Shown here: positions 45,798-58,042 of the stretch, piece by piece
Layout: every line of letters begins with the position of its first letter
Position numbering within the stretch: the first letter of the stretch is position 1
Source of the DNA: Marinitoga sp. 1197
GTDB taxonomy: Bacteria > Thermotogota > Thermotogae > Petrotogales > Petrotogaceae
Direction of reading: 5' to 3'
NCBI RefSeq assembly: GCF_001021165.1
Contig: NZ_AZAY01000012.1
Location: 1 to 64,000, forward strand
Length of the DNA stretch: 64,000 bases
The notes under the pieces: model-generated
Told to the model about the DNA's origin: nothing
The model's input: the letters and a program-made list of their open reading frames with translations, nothing else
Databases searched by the model: none
Position numbers and translations under genes: made by a program

Positions 45798-46451
45798 CTA
45801 CTCTCCCTTCTCTAAAGATACATTTCCAGTTTCATCTATATTGAAAATATAAATATTTTTTATTTTATGTTTTTTTGCGTTTTCAAATATCCTTTCAGAG
45901 TGTCTGAATGAAGCAATAATAATCATATCATATTTTAGATCTTTTACTTCTTCTGGCGAATATATACTTATGCCATGCAATTTATCTCCCTGTTTTGATA
46001 TTGAATCATCAATAAATCCAATTACGTTTATGTTTTCACCGGTTAGAACTTTTAATACAATTCCACCAACCACACCAGCGCCGTATAATAATATATTTTT
46101 ATACCCCATATTCTCAATTTTATCTAGCACTTTTTTGAATGAATTTTTTGTTTCTGAATAAATTTTTGAAACTTCGTTTATAAACGAAACGGTTAAAAAT
46201 TGTAGTCTTTTTTTTCCTTCTTCTGTCATTTTATAATTCATATTTCTTCGATTTTCTCCAATTTTTAAGATATAATCTTTATCTTCAAAATCTTTCAAAT
46301 ATCTATTTACCATGGACGGAGCTATACCAACACTTTTTGACAGCATTTCCTGTGAAATATGTTCATTCTGTGAAATTAACTGCAATAACATTAATTCTCT
46401 AAAATTTGGCGAAGGATTAAAAAACATATATTCTTCAAAGTTAAACATCAT
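45798..46451 (-). CDS. HTH-Rossmann fusion regulator
   Basis: 217 aa. The N-terminal half (about 15-90) is a winged helix (LLQLISQNEHISQEMLSKSVGIAPSMVNRYLKDFEDKDYI). The C-terminal half is a nucleotide-binding fold: LLYGAGVVGGIVLKVL near 121-136, then VIGFIDDS and LHGISIYSPEEV. This resembles the CoA_binding_3 domain of NDP-sugar dehydratases (compare the protein at 5863). Probably a repressor that senses a nucleotide or sugar nucleotide. Its promoter carries a palindrome that also occurs in the wbpA promoter. Two adjacent ATGs follow GAGGTGAT. Confidence 0.8.
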   Translation of the reverse strand: MMFNFEEYMFFNPSPNFRELMLLQLISQNEHISQEMLSKSVGIAPSMVNRYLKDFEDKDYILKIGENRRNMNYKMTEEGKKRLQFLTVSFINEVSKIYSETKNSFKKVLDKIENMGYKNILLYGAGVVGGIVLKVLTGENINVIGFIDDSISKQGDKLHGISIYSPEEVKDLKYDMIIIASFRHSERIFENAKKHKIKNIYIFNIDETGNVSLEKGE

Positions 46452-46462
46452 ATCACCTCTTT

Positions 46463-46507
46463 TTCACTCACTGAGTGAATTATAACATGTTATTATTGTA
46501 AAGTCAA
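46463..46507 (-). promoter_or_regulatory. promoter and operator of the HTH-Rossmann regulator
   Basis: Reverse strand TTGACT (46507-46502), 17-nt spacer, TATAAT (46484-46479), then the perfect palindrome TTCACTCA-g-TGAGTGAA (46463-46479) abutting the -10 box. Confidence 0.85.
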
Positions 46508-46614
46508 TTAATTTATTTTAAATGGCATTGTTGATATAAAAATTTATAATAAAACATATCGGAATAATCATATGTATATTATATTATGATTTCGATTATA
46601 GTTAATCGGATTAC

Positions 46615-46809
46615 GCTGTCTAAAAAGTCAAATTCACTCAGGCAGCTCGATTGCTAATCCTTAAAATTATTCATTCTCAGCCGTCGTTCAGATTTTTCAT
46701 CCATGAAAAAGCTTCACTCAAAAAAACGTCCTGTTTTTTTGACGGCTTCCATTCATAATTTTAAGGGCAATCTTCGAGCCTTCGCTTCATTTGAGATTTT
46801 TTAAACAGC
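46615..46809 (+). repeat. nested-palindrome element, copy 3 (upstream of HAD gene)
   Basis: Ends GCTGTCTAAAAAG (46615) and TTTTTTAAACAGC (to 46809). Arms CCTTAAAATTAT/ATAATTTTAAGG and AGCCGTC/GACGGCT. Inner hairpins TTTTTCATCCATGAAAAA and AAAACGTCCTGTTTT differ in sequence from those of copy 2 but are again palindromic. No clear flanking direct repeat. Confidence 0.85.
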
Positions 46810-46835
46810 ATATAAAATATTTGTAATTAGGTAAA

Positions 46836-46864
46836 TTGTTATTAAGTATGAAATATGGTATAAT
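46836..46864 (+). promoter_or_regulatory. promoter of HAD hydrolase gene
   Basis: TTGTTA (46836-46841), 17-nt spacer, TATAAT (46859-46864), about 27 nt before the ATG. Confidence 0.7.
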
Positions 46865-46890
46865 ATGTATATATTTTTTAGGAGGTTAAT

Positions 46891-47547
46891 ATGAAGAGAT
46901 ATGTAGCTTTTTTTGATTTAGATAGAACATTATTGGATAAATATAGCCCTCAACTTTATTATAAATATGAAATAAAATATGGCAAATTTTCTCGATGGAA
47001 ATATTATAAAATGGGCTTATTTTCTATATTTTATAAAATGGGTTTTGAAATAAAAGATATGGAGGAAATAACAAGAAATGCTGCAGCAGAATATGCCGGG
47101 CAGGATGCTGAGGAAGCCTTTGGTTTTGCAAGACAATGGTTTATTGAAGAAGGAAAATATCATATCAGAAATAGCATGAAAAAAGAAATTGAATTCCATA
47201 AAAAAAATAATGCTTATCTTGTTATAATATCAGCATCCCCAGATTCTATTGTCAAACCCGTAGCAGAATATTTAAAATTTGATGATTTTATCTGTACTAA
47301 AACTATTATAAAAGATGGAAAAATAACTGGAGAAATTGGAACTTACATGTATGAAGGAAACAAGGTAAAAGAAGCTAAAAAACTATGTCAGAAATATAAT
47401 TTCAATATGGAAGATGCATATTTTTATAGCGATTCTATATCAGATTTACCGTTGTTAAAGGTTGTTGGGCATCCCATATGTGTATCTCCAGATTTTAGAT
47501 TGAGAAGGATCGCAAAAAAAAATAACTGGAAGATAATAAGAAAGTAG
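46891..47547 (+). CDS. HAD-superfamily hydrolase (SerB-like, subfamily IB)
   Basis: 218 aa. Motif I FFDLDRTLLDK, motif II VIISASPDS, and motif III/IV KVKEAKK...YFYSDSISDLPLL give an intact HAD phosphatase. Helical cap between motif I and II. The SerB/CicA-like subfamily hydrolyses phosphomonoesters; the substrate is unknown. ATG at 46891 with AGGAGGTTAAT. Stand-alone gene. Confidence 0.87.
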   Translation: MKRYVAFFDLDRTLLDKYSPQLYYKYEIKYGKFSRWKYYKMGLFSIFYKMGFEIKDMEEITRNAAAEYAGQDAEEAFGFARQWFIEEGKYHIRNSMKKEIEFHKKNNAYLVIISASPDSIVKPVAEYLKFDDFICTKTIIKDGKITGEIGTYMYEGNKVKEAKKLCQKYNFNMEDAYFYSDSISDLPLLKVVGHPICVSPDFRLRRIAKKNNWKIIRK

Positions 47548-47579
47548 AAAAATGATTTATAAGAAAATAATTTATATAT

Positions 47580-47601
47580 GTGCCAGATTAAAATCTGGCA
47601 C
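47580..47601. terminator. bidirectional terminator after HAD and wbpD genes
   Basis: GTGCCAGAT-taaa-ATCTGGCAC, 9-bp stem between convergent genes; the wbpD-like stop is at 47615. Confidence 0.75.
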
Positions 47602-47614
47602 TTCTTGTTTATCA

Positions 47615-48367
47615 TTATAACTTTTTATAGTAACTTTGATTTTCTAATAATTGATCTTGTGGAACATCCTTGTAAACCTTTGCAGGGCTTCCAATTACAA
47701 TCTTTTTTGCTGGAACATTTTTCGTTACAACAGAACCAGCAGCAACAAGTGCATCTTCACCTATTTCAATTCCTGGTAAAAGAGTGGAATTAGCCCCAAT
47801 TCTTGCGCCTTTTCTTAAAGTTGCTCCTTTAAAATATTTCTTTCTTTTCTCGGTTCTTCCAAGAAAATTATCATTTGTAAATGTAACCTCAGGCGCAACA
47901 AAGCAATAGTCTTCTATTATTGATAATGCGGTAATATATGCATTTGTCTCTATTTTTACTTTTTTACCAATTTTTGTCTGATTTTCAACCGCAACACCTC
48001 TGCCGATAATTGTATATTCCCCAATTTCAACATCTTCTCTTATACTTGCTAAATCTCCAACAAAGACAAAGTTATTTAATTTCGCTCCTCTATATATTAC
48101 ACAATTTGCCCCTATAGTTACGTATTCACCAATCACCAGAGGTTCAAGCTCTTTTTCCTGTGTAACGGCAGAATTTGAAGCTTTAAAAGGTTTTTTGCCA
48201 AGAACGGTATTATCTGCGATAACGCTTCCTCTTTTTATAATTGTATCTCTTTTTATAACAACATTGTTTCCTACTTTTACATTTTCTTCTATTACAACAT
48301 TTTCCTCAATTTCTATATTATGTCCCAACTCAACTGAATCATGAATTTCTGCAAATTCTGAAATCAT
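47615..48367 (-). CDS. wbpD: hexapeptide-repeat N-acetyltransferase (WbpD-like)
   Basis: About 250 aa. A left-handed beta-helix of imperfect hexapeptides (for example [47 protein letters not shown]) covers most of the protein. The WbpD family acetylates the 3-amino group of UDP-GlcNAc(3N)A. ATG at 48367 is chosen as GGAAGGTGAAATT precedes it; the frame is open to 48382. It follows the WbpB-like gene with a 4-nt gap. Confidence 0.8.
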   Translation of the reverse strand: MISEFAEIHDSVELGHNIEIEENVVIEENVKVGNNVVIKRDTIIKRGSVIADNTVLGKKPFKASNSAVTQEKELEPLVIGEYVTIGANCVIYRGAKLNNFVFVGDLASIREDVEIGEYTIIGRGVAVENQTKIGKKVKIETNAYITALSIIEDYCFVAPEVTFTNDNFLGRTEKRKKYFKGATLRKGARIGANSTLLPGIEIGEDALVAAGSVVTKNVPAKKIVIGSPAKVYKDVPQDQLLENQSYYKKL

Positions 48368-48371
48368 AATT

Positions 48372-49448
48372 TCACCTTCCAAAATATTTTTTCATTTCAA
48401 GTGTAGAAAATTCAAATGGAAATTTAACAGGTTTTCCTTCTTTTGCAGATTTATATATCGCTAATACAATTTCAACTGCTTTTTTCCCATCTTCACCTGA
48501 GATATACGGTTTTCTGTCATCAACTATCGCATTATAAAAATCTTTGTAAAGAGGTACGTGGCCGGCTCCGTATACTGTGTCAGGATCTGGTAAGTTTTGA
48601 AAAGGATGTGAATCCTCATTTTCGAATCTCCATGTTTCGATTTTATTTACTGCCAGTCCACCGATAACAACAGTACCTTTTTCACCGAAAACTGACAGTG
48701 TTTCCTCCAGATTTTTTGGATATACATTTGCTGTGCCTTCGATGATTCCAACTGCACCATTTTTGAATTTTATTATAGCGCTTCCAAAGTCTTCTGCTTC
48801 TATATAAGGATGATTAAAATTTTCAATTTTTCCTGTAATTTCTTCTATTTCTCCAAATGTCCATTGTAACAAATCTATTCCATGTGTACATTGGTTCATT
48901 AAAGTTCCACCATCGAGTTCCCATGTCCCTCTCCATGGAGCCTGTTTGTAATATGATTTATTTCTATTCCATCTTATTGAAATTTGCCCATGCAATAATT
49001 TTCCAAATTCTCCATTTTCAATTTTTTTTCTCAATTCCTGTATGGGGGGATTGAATCTATTCTGAAAACAGACGCCAAGTTTTAAATCTTTTTCTTTTGA
49101 AAGTTCAATCATATGATCCATTTCTTTTGTGGAAAGAGCCATTGGTTTTTCAACGAGCACATGTTTTCCGCTGTTCATAGCATCTATCGATATTGGATAA
49201 TGATATCCACTTTCTGTTGCTATTGATACCATGTCTATATCTTCTCTTTTTAAAACTTCTTTGTAATTGTTATAAACTTCTGGTCTTTTCAATCCTGCTT
49301 TTTCAATAATATTAGCAATATTTTCCGCTTTTTCAACAATAGGGTCGACAACCGCAACAAGTTCAAATAACTCGTTATTTTTTATTATAGCCTCTGTGTG
49401 TTTTTTTGTTGCAATCCTTCCACAGCCAATTAAAGCAAGTCGAATCAT
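48372..49448 (-). CDS. wbpB: Gfo/Idh/MocA oxidoreductase (WbpB-like)
   Basis: 358 aa. NAD-binding [14 protein letters not shown], then [20 protein letters not shown], and the family's catalytic VEKPMALS (Lys). C-terminal half: [20 protein letters not shown] (His). The family oxidises UDP-GlcNAcA at C3. It overlaps wbpA by 4 nt (ATGA). Assignment to WbpB rather than another MocA enzyme is based on the neighbours. Confidence 0.85.
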   Translation of the reverse strand: MIRLALIGCGRIATKKHTEAIIKNNELFELVAVVDPIVEKAENIANIIEKAGLKRPEVYNNYKEVLKREDIDMVSIATESGYHYPISIDAMNSGKHVLVEKPMALSTKEMDHMIELSKEKDLKLGVCFQNRFNPPIQELRKKIENGEFGKLLHGQISIRWNRNKSYYKQAPWRGTWELDGGTLMNQCTHGIDLLQWTFGEIEEITGKIENFNHPYIEAEDFGSAIIKFKNGAVGIIEGTANVYPKNLEETLSVFGEKGTVVIGGLAVNKIETWRFENEDSHPFQNLPDPDTVYGAGHVPLYKDFYNAIVDDRKPYISGEDGKKAVEIVLAIYKSAKEGKPVKFPFEFSTLEMKKYFGR

Positions 49449-50749
49449 AACAATATCACCTTTTCCTTATTTTTCATTATATTCTTTGTTTTATTTTTTG
49501 TGTCAAATAAGAATGGTGCGTATTCAAGTACAAATTCATAATCAACATTCGAATGTGCAGTAGTTAATACTACAGCATCAACACCTTTCAATAACTCTTT
49601 TGTTAATTCCACACTTTTATATATTTTTCCTTCATGTATAAATTCTGAAATGTATGGATCATGAATAATAATATCAGCGTGTTTCTTTTCTAAATGCTCT
49701 AATACCTTTAAAGCAGGAGATTCCCTTAAATCATCTATATCATTCTTATATGCAATACCGAGTAACAATACTTTTGCTCCATTTAAACATTTCTTTCTAT
49801 CATTTAAAATGTCCTGAAGTCTTGAAACAACATATTCCGGCATTGCGTCATTTATTTCTCCCGCCATTTCGATTAATCTTGTATGGTAATCAACAGCTCT
49901 TGCCTTATATGTAAGATAAAATGGATCTATTGGAATACAGTGCCCGCCAACTCCTGGTCCTGGATAGAAAGGCATAAACCCAAATGGTTTTGTTGCTGCC
50001 GCATCTATAACTTCCCATATATTAATTCCCAATTTTTTTGCAACAACAGCCATTTCATTTATAAGAGCAATATTTACAATTCTAAATGTATTTTCTAGAA
50101 TTTTTGCCATTTCTGCTTCTTTTGGACTTGAAACTGCAAAAACTTCTGCTTCTAAAACGCTTTCGTATAACGCTTTTGCGTGTTTAGTGCATTCTTTAGT
50201 TACACCGCCGACAACTTTTGGAGTATTTTTAGTTTTGAATCTTAAATTTCCGGGATCTACCCTTTCTGGTGAGAATGCAAGATAAAAATCTGTTCCAACC
50301 TTTAAACCCGTTTCTTCTAAAATTGGAAGCATTACTTCCTCTGTCGTTCCTGGATATGTTGTACTTTCAAGAGTAACAAGCATATCTTTATGCAATCTTT
50401 TAGCAACCTCTTTTGTAGAAGCAACTACATATTGTAAATCTGGTTGTTTGAATTTATCAAGAGGTGTTGGAACACATATCATAACAGCATCACATTCAGA
50501 AATTTTGTCAAAATCTGTAGTTGCAATTATTTTTTTATTCTTTACTAAGTCTTCCAGTTCTTCGTTTACAACATCACCAATATAATTGATACCTTTATTT
50601 ACCATTTCAACCTTTTTTTCTTGAACATCAAATCCAATAACGTTATAACCTGCTTTTGCCTTTTCAACAGCTAAAGGCAATCCTACATAACCAAGACCAA
50701 TAACACCTATTTTAGCTTTTTTGCTTTTTATTTTTTCCATCAATGTCAT
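49445..50749 (-). CDS. wbpA: UDP-N-acetylglucosamine 6-dehydrogenase (WbpA-like)
   Basis: 434 aa. NAD-binding IGVIGLGYVGLPLAVEKAKAG, catalytic Cys in PGPGVGGHCIPIDPFYL, and the C-terminal UDP-binding domain. It oxidises a UDP-HexNAc to the uronic acid in two NAD-dependent steps. First gene of wbpA-B-D with a promoter carrying the regulator's operator. ATG at 50749. Confidence 0.9.
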   Translation of the reverse strand: MTLMEKIKSKKAKIGVIGLGYVGLPLAVEKAKAGYNVIGFDVQEKKVEMVNKGINYIGDVVNEELEDLVKNKKIIATTDFDKISECDAVMICVPTPLDKFKQPDLQYVVASTKEVAKRLHKDMLVTLESTTYPGTTEEVMLPILEETGLKVGTDFYLAFSPERVDPGNLRFKTKNTPKVVGGVTKECTKHAKALYESVLEAEVFAVSSPKEAEMAKILENTFRIVNIALINEMAVVAKKLGINIWEVIDAAATKPFGFMPFYPGPGVGGHCIPIDPFYLTYKARAVDYHTRLIEMAGEINDAMPEYVVSRLQDILNDRKKCLNGAKVLLLGIAYKNDIDDLRESPALKVLEHLEKKHADIIIHDPYISEFIHEGKIYKSVELTKELLKGVDAVVLTTAHSNVDYEFVLEYAPFLFDTKNKTKNIMKNKEKVILL

Positions 50750-50772
50750 ACTAATCCCTCCAGAAAACTTTT

Positions 50773-50817
50773 TTCATTCACTGAGTGAATTATAACATAT
50801 AATAATTGTAAAGTCAA
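50773..50817 (-). promoter_or_regulatory. promoter and operator of wbpA-B-D operon
   Basis: Reverse strand TTGACT (50817-50812), 17-nt spacer, TATAAT (50794-50789), then TTCACTCA-g-TGAATGAA (50773-50789). This is the same layout as at 46463, with one base changed in the palindrome. Confidence 0.88.
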
Positions 50818-50842
50818 TAAATTTTTTGTTTGGCTAAAAACA

Positions 50843-50869
50843 AAATCCCCTGCATAAAGCAGGAGATTT
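50843..50869 (-). terminator. terminator after cysS
   Basis: AAATCCCCTGC/GCAGGAGATTT, one mismatch in an 11-bp stem, just past the cysS stop and before the wbpA promoter. Confidence 0.78.
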
Positions 50870-50880
50870 TTGATTTTAAT

Positions 50881-52281
50881 TTAATCTATTGTGTATTTTG
50901 TTCCTTCTGATGTATCTTTTAATGTTATACCTATATTTTTTAATTCATCCCTTATATAATCACTTAGCTGAAAATTTTTTTCTTTTCTTAATGAATTTCT
51001 TACATCAATTAATAAATTCATTAGTTCTTCTATTTTTAAATTTTTTTCCACACTTGTAGGTATTTCAAATATACCTAATACAGGTCCGAATTCATTTCTT
51101 ATTAAATGATATGCTTCCAATAATCTTTGTTCGTTATTTTCATCATATGCTTTATTTAATTCGTTGACTAAGTCAAATATTAATGCAATAGCCTTTGGTG
51201 TATTAAAATCTATAGATAAATGATTTATGAATTCATCAATTTTTTCTTTCATATATTTTGATTTTGGAATATATGGAACATAATTATTGTATTTTTCTTC
51301 TACCCTTTTTAATGATTCATTTACTCTTTTTACAGATTTTTTCTGTGCGTTTAACCCTTCTTCTGTAAAGTCAAGTGGTGTTCTATAATGTTTTGATAAT
51401 ATGAATGTTTTAATTGTATCTGGATCATAAGCCTTTACTAACTCCCTGACAAGCCATATATTTCCTATGGATTTTGACATTTTTTCTCCAGAAAATCTGA
51501 TCATTCCATTATGCATCCAATATCTGGCGAATGTTTTTCCATGTCTTGCTTCGGATTGGGCTTTTTCATTCTCATGATGAGGAAATATTAAATCATTACC
51601 GCCTGCATGTATATCAAAAGAATCTCCCAATAAACAGTTAGACATTACAGAACATTCTATATGCCATCCCGGTCTGCCATTTCCCCATGGACTTTCCCAG
51701 TATGGCTCCCCTTCTTTTGCCTGTTTCCATAGAGTAAAATCAAGTGGATTTTTCTTTTTTTCTGAAATTTCTATTCTTGAACCGGCAATCATATCATCTG
51801 GATTTCGATGTGATAATTCTCCATAATTTTTAAATTTAGATACATTGAAATATACGTCCCCTTCTGATTCATAAGCAAATCCTTTATTTATTAAATCTTC
51901 TATAAATTCTATTATTTCCGACACATAATTAGATGTTTTTGGATGATAATTGGCAGGTCTTATTCTTAAATAATATGAATCTTTCCAATATTCAACAATA
52001 TATCTCTCTGCAATTTCTTCAAAAGGTACATTTTCTTCATTAGCTTTGTTTATTATTTTATCATCAATATCAGTGAAATTTTGAACCATTGTTACTTTAT
52101 ATCCAACATATTCCAGGAATCTTCTAAATGCATCAAATACTATCATGGGTCTGGCATTTCCAATATGTATTAAATTATATATGGTGGGGCCACAAACATA
52201 CATTCTTACATGATCTTTTTCAATCGGTTCAAACTTTACAAGATCACCTTTTAATGTATCAAATATTTTTATATCTACCAT
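50881..52281 (-). CDS. cysS: cysteinyl-tRNA synthetase
   Basis: 466 aa, class I synthetase. HIGH-like HIGN (in [11 protein letters not shown]), zinc/Cys-binding YVCGPTIYN and [16 protein letters not shown], and KMSKSIGN are all present. ATG at 52281, with weak RBS; it overlaps gltX by 7 nt. Last gene of the hrcA run. Confidence 0.97.
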   Translation of the reverse strand: MVDIKIFDTLKGDLVKFEPIEKDHVRMYVCGPTIYNLIHIGNARPMIVFDAFRRFLEYVGYKVTMVQNFTDIDDKIINKANEENVPFEEIAERYIVEYWKDSYYLRIRPANYHPKTSNYVSEIIEFIEDLINKGFAYESEGDVYFNVSKFKNYGELSHRNPDDMIAGSRIEISEKKKNPLDFTLWKQAKEGEPYWESPWGNGRPGWHIECSVMSNCLLGDSFDIHAGGNDLIFPHHENEKAQSEARHGKTFARYWMHNGMIRFSGEKMSKSIGNIWLVRELVKAYDPDTIKTFILSKHYRTPLDFTEEGLNAQKKSVKRVNESLKRVEEKYNNYVPYIPKSKYMKEKIDEFINHLSIDFNTPKAIALIFDLVNELNKAYDENNEQRLLEAYHLIRNEFGPVLGIFEIPTSVEKNLKIEELMNLLIDVRNSLRKEKNFQLSDYIRDELKNIGITLKDTSEGTKYTID

Positions 52282-53735
52282 TTTCCCACAACCCTATCAA
52301 GCCTTTGAAGAACTCTGCTTCTTCCTATTAAATGTATAGTTTTTACTAAATCTGGACCTTCAAAAGAATCTGTTAATATTTTTCTTAAAGACATATAAAA
52401 TGGTTTTTTCTTTGGTTTTCCTTCTTTCATAGCTTCTTTAATATTTTTTAATATAGTTTCCACTTTCCAATCTGGATCGTTTAAAACCTTCTCATATATT
52501 AATTTTATTGTATTTTTTACACCCTCTGCTTGCAGAAAATCTTTTAATTCTGCATTTTCGAGATCTACTTCAAAATCTTTTAAGAATATTTCTAATTTTT
52601 CTGGTATTTGAGATAAATCCTCTACAGATTCTCGTACTATATCTACTGCTTCGGTTACCCATTTTTTGTTATTATCAAATTGTTCTTCTGATAATAATCC
52701 CTTTTCCAGAATAAATAATTTTGATAATTTTACAATTCTATCGAGTTTTGCTTCACGTATATATACACCATTCATCCACTTTAATTTTTCATTATCAAAT
52801 ATTGCAGGGCTTGAATTTACCCTGTTTAAGTCAAAGTTTTCTATCATTTCATTTAATGGCATTATTTCTTTTCCTTCTGGATGCGACCATCCCAATAATG
52901 CAAGATAATTTACCAACGCTTCAGGTAAATATCCTTTGTTTCTAAATTCCTCCACTGAAGTTGCTCCATGCCTTTTTGATAATTTTTTTCCATCCGGACC
53001 TAAAATCATAGACACATGAGCAAATTCAGGTATTTTAACACCAAATGCTTCATATAACGCAACCTGCCTTAATGTATTTGATAAATGGTCGTCCCCTCTT
53101 ATCACATGGGTTATCTCCATGGTCATATCATCTATAACAACTGCATAGTTATATGTAGGCAATCCATTACTTCTCATAATAATAAAATCTCCTATTGCAC
53201 CTTCACCAAATGTAACAGGTCCTTTTATTAAGTCGTTTATAGAAAATGGTTTTCTTGGCATTTTAAAAAACACCACTGGTTTTAATCCTTTTTCATTAAA
53301 TTCTTTTTTTCTTTCTTCTGTATTATACGATTCTATTAATTCATATGAATAATGAGGCGGCTTACCATTTTTAATTAATTCGGCTTTTATTTTTTCCAGG
53401 TCTTCAGGATATACATAAGCATAATATGCTTTTCCTTTATTTATAAGTTCCTCTGTCATCTGTTTATAAATATAAGTTCTTTCGCTTTGTCTGTATGGAC
53501 CATACTCGCCTTTTACATTTGGTCCTTCATCCCAATCCAGTCCTAACCAAGTTAAAGCCTCAATTAATTGTTCTTCTGATTCTTTTGTTGAACGTTCAAT
53601 ATCTGTATCTTCAATTCTTAATACAAAGGTTCCATTATGTTTTTTTGCAAAAAGATAATTGTATAATGCTGTTCTTGCTCCACCTACATGTAAAAATCCT
53701 GTTGGACTTGGTGCAAATCTAACCCTGACTTTCAT
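52275..53735 (-). CDS. gltX: glutamyl-tRNA synthetase
   Basis: 486 aa, class [21 protein letters not shown] (HIGH-type) and [15 protein letters not shown] (KMSKS-type) identify it. It may also charge tRNA-Gln if a GatCAB pathway exists. ATG at 53735 after GGAGGGATATAAA; one base from the NUDIX stop. Confidence 0.96.
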   Translation of the reverse strand: MKVRVRFAPSPTGFLHVGGARTALYNYLFAKKHNGTFVLRIEDTDIERSTKESEEQLIEALTWLGLDWDEGPNVKGEYGPYRQSERTYIYKQMTEELINKGKAYYAYVYPEDLEKIKAELIKNGKPPHYSYELIESYNTEERKKEFNEKGLKPVVFFKMPRKPFSINDLIKGPVTFGEGAIGDFIIMRSNGLPTYNYAVVIDDMTMEITHVIRGDDHLSNTLRQVALYEAFGVKIPEFAHVSMILGPDGKKLSKRHGATSVEEFRNKGYLPEALVNYLALLGWSHPEGKEIMPLNEMIENFDLNRVNSSPAIFDNEKLKWMNGVYIREAKLDRIVKLSKLFILEKGLLSEEQFDNNKKWVTEAVDIVRESVEDLSQIPEKLEIFLKDFEVDLENAELKDFLQAEGVKNTIKLIYEKVLNDPDWKVETILKNIKEAMKEGKPKKKPFYMSLRKILTDSFEGPDLVKTIHLIGRSRVLQRLDRVVGKW

Positions 53736-53736
53736 T

Positions 53737-54273
53737 TTATATCCCTCCTAATATTTTTGCCCTTGCATATGCTGCTATTGTTTTTGCATCTGTTATTTCA
53801 TTATTTAATATTTTTTCTTCAAATTCTTTTATGTGTATTTTCTTCACTTCAAGAAATTCATCCTCATCAAGATTCATTTTTGTATCTTCAAAATCTTTTA
53901 CTAAATAAAGATGTATAATTTCATTTGAAAATCCGGGAGTTGTATGAATATATCCAAGATATATCCAGGTTTTAGCCCTTTTTCCAATTTCTTCTTCCAA
54001 TTCTCTTTTACCACATTCAAGAGGTTCTTCACCTGCTTTATCAAACTTCCCAGCCGGAATTTCAAGAAGATGCTTTTTTATTGGAAATCGATATTGTTCA
54101 ACTAAATATACATAATTATTTTCTATTGGTAACATAGCTACTGCTCCAGGATGTACAACAAATTCTCTTGTAGATTGTTTCCTATTTGGAAGTTCAACAA
54201 GGCTTTTTCTTACATCTAATAAAACACCTTTGAAAATATTTTCTGTTTTTATTTCTTTTTCTTCAAAATTCAT
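53737..54273 (-). CDS. NUDIX hydrolase (ADP-ribose pyrophosphatase type)
   Basis: 178 aa. NUDIX box G-x5-E-x7-RELEEEIG is met by [23 protein letters not shown] near residues 75-97. N-terminal [11 protein letters not shown] and VEQYRFPI match the ADPRase family, which cleaves ADP-ribose. ATG at 54273 after GGAGGGATAAT. Confidence 0.9.
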   Translation of the reverse strand: MNFEEKEIKTENIFKGVLLDVRKSLVELPNRKQSTREFVVHPGAVAMLPIENNYVYLVEQYRFPIKKHLLEIPAGKFDKAGEEPLECGKRELEEEIGKRAKTWIYLGYIHTTPGFSNEIIHLYLVKDFEDTKMNLDEDEFLEVKKIHIKEFEEKILNNEITDAKTIAAYARAKILGGI

Positions 54274-54274
54274 A

Positions 54275-57129
<2,855 letters not shown>

Positions 57130-57139
57130 AATAATCCTC

Positions 57140-58039
57140 CTAACCTAATTTTTTAAAACCATATCCCAGCGTTTCTGAATTTGGAACAATACTTATGAAT
57201 GCCTTATCATCAATATCTTTAATGATTCTTCTTAATTCTCCTATCTCACGCCTAGTTAAAACTATCATCAAGACCTTTCTTTCCCTTTGTGTATACCCAC
57301 CTTTTCCTTCTAAAATTGTTACTCCTCTGTCAAGACGTTCAAATATCTTCTCTTTAATTTTATCATATTTTTCACTTATAACCAAGACTGTTCTTGTGGA
57401 TTCAAAACCTTCAACAACAGTATCTATCATTTTTGACGTAACAAAGATGGCAATGATCCCATACATTGGAACAAGCGGATTTATTAAAAATGCAGACATT
57501 GTAACTATTGTATCCACTATTAATAAACCTTTTCCTGTAGATATATGCATATATTTGTTTATTATCATGGCTATTATATCTGTTCCACCAGTAGAAGCAT
57601 TTCTCCATACAACCAATCCAATTCCTATTCCTGCTAAAACACCACCATATATTGAACTTATTAATAAGGGATCTATTTTGATCTGTGAATTTAACAATAA
57701 TGATTTCATCATGGAATCCAGATGTAATACCTGTTCAAAATAGTCTATTAAAAAAGATAATAAAAGCGCGGCATATATACTTTTAAAACCAAATCCAACA
57801 CCGAGAAGCCAGAATCCAAGAGCAAATAAAACTACATTATACACCAACATTTGAAGACCTAACCACCATCCAAGTAAATTCTTCAAAACAATAGCAAGAC
57901 CACTGACTCCACCAGCAACGATAGAAAATGGATCAAGAAATAATACGATTCCAAGAGCAGTTAAAATTGTTCCAATTGTTATTATTATATAATTTATACT
58001 TTCTTTTTTTAAATTAAATTTTTTAGATGTATTATTCAA
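57140..58039 (-). CDS. YitT-family membrane protein
   Basis: 299 aa. About 5-6 transmembrane segments (DUF161) followed by a C-terminal DUF2179-type domain of about 75 residues (VLVISEKYDKIKEKIFERLDRGVTILEGKGGYTQRERKVLMIVLTRRE). Function unknown in the family. TTG start at 58039 after GGGGGAATG, 3 nt after the dnaJ stop. Confidence 0.9.
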   Translation of the reverse strand: MNNTSKKFNLKKESINYIIITIGTILTALGIVLFLDPFSIVAGGVSGLAIVLKNLLGWWLGLQMLVYNVVLFALGFWLLGVGFGFKSIYAALLLSFLIDYFEQVLHLDSMMKSLLLNSQIKIDPLLISSIYGGVLAGIGIGLVVWRNASTGGTDIIAMIINKYMHISTGKGLLIVDTIVTMSAFLINPLVPMYGIIAIFVTSKMIDTVVEGFESTRTVLVISEKYDKIKEKIFERLDRGVTILEGKGGYTQRERKVLMIVLTRREIGELRRIIKDIDDKAFISIVPNSETLGYGFKKLG

Positions 58040-58042
58040 TTT

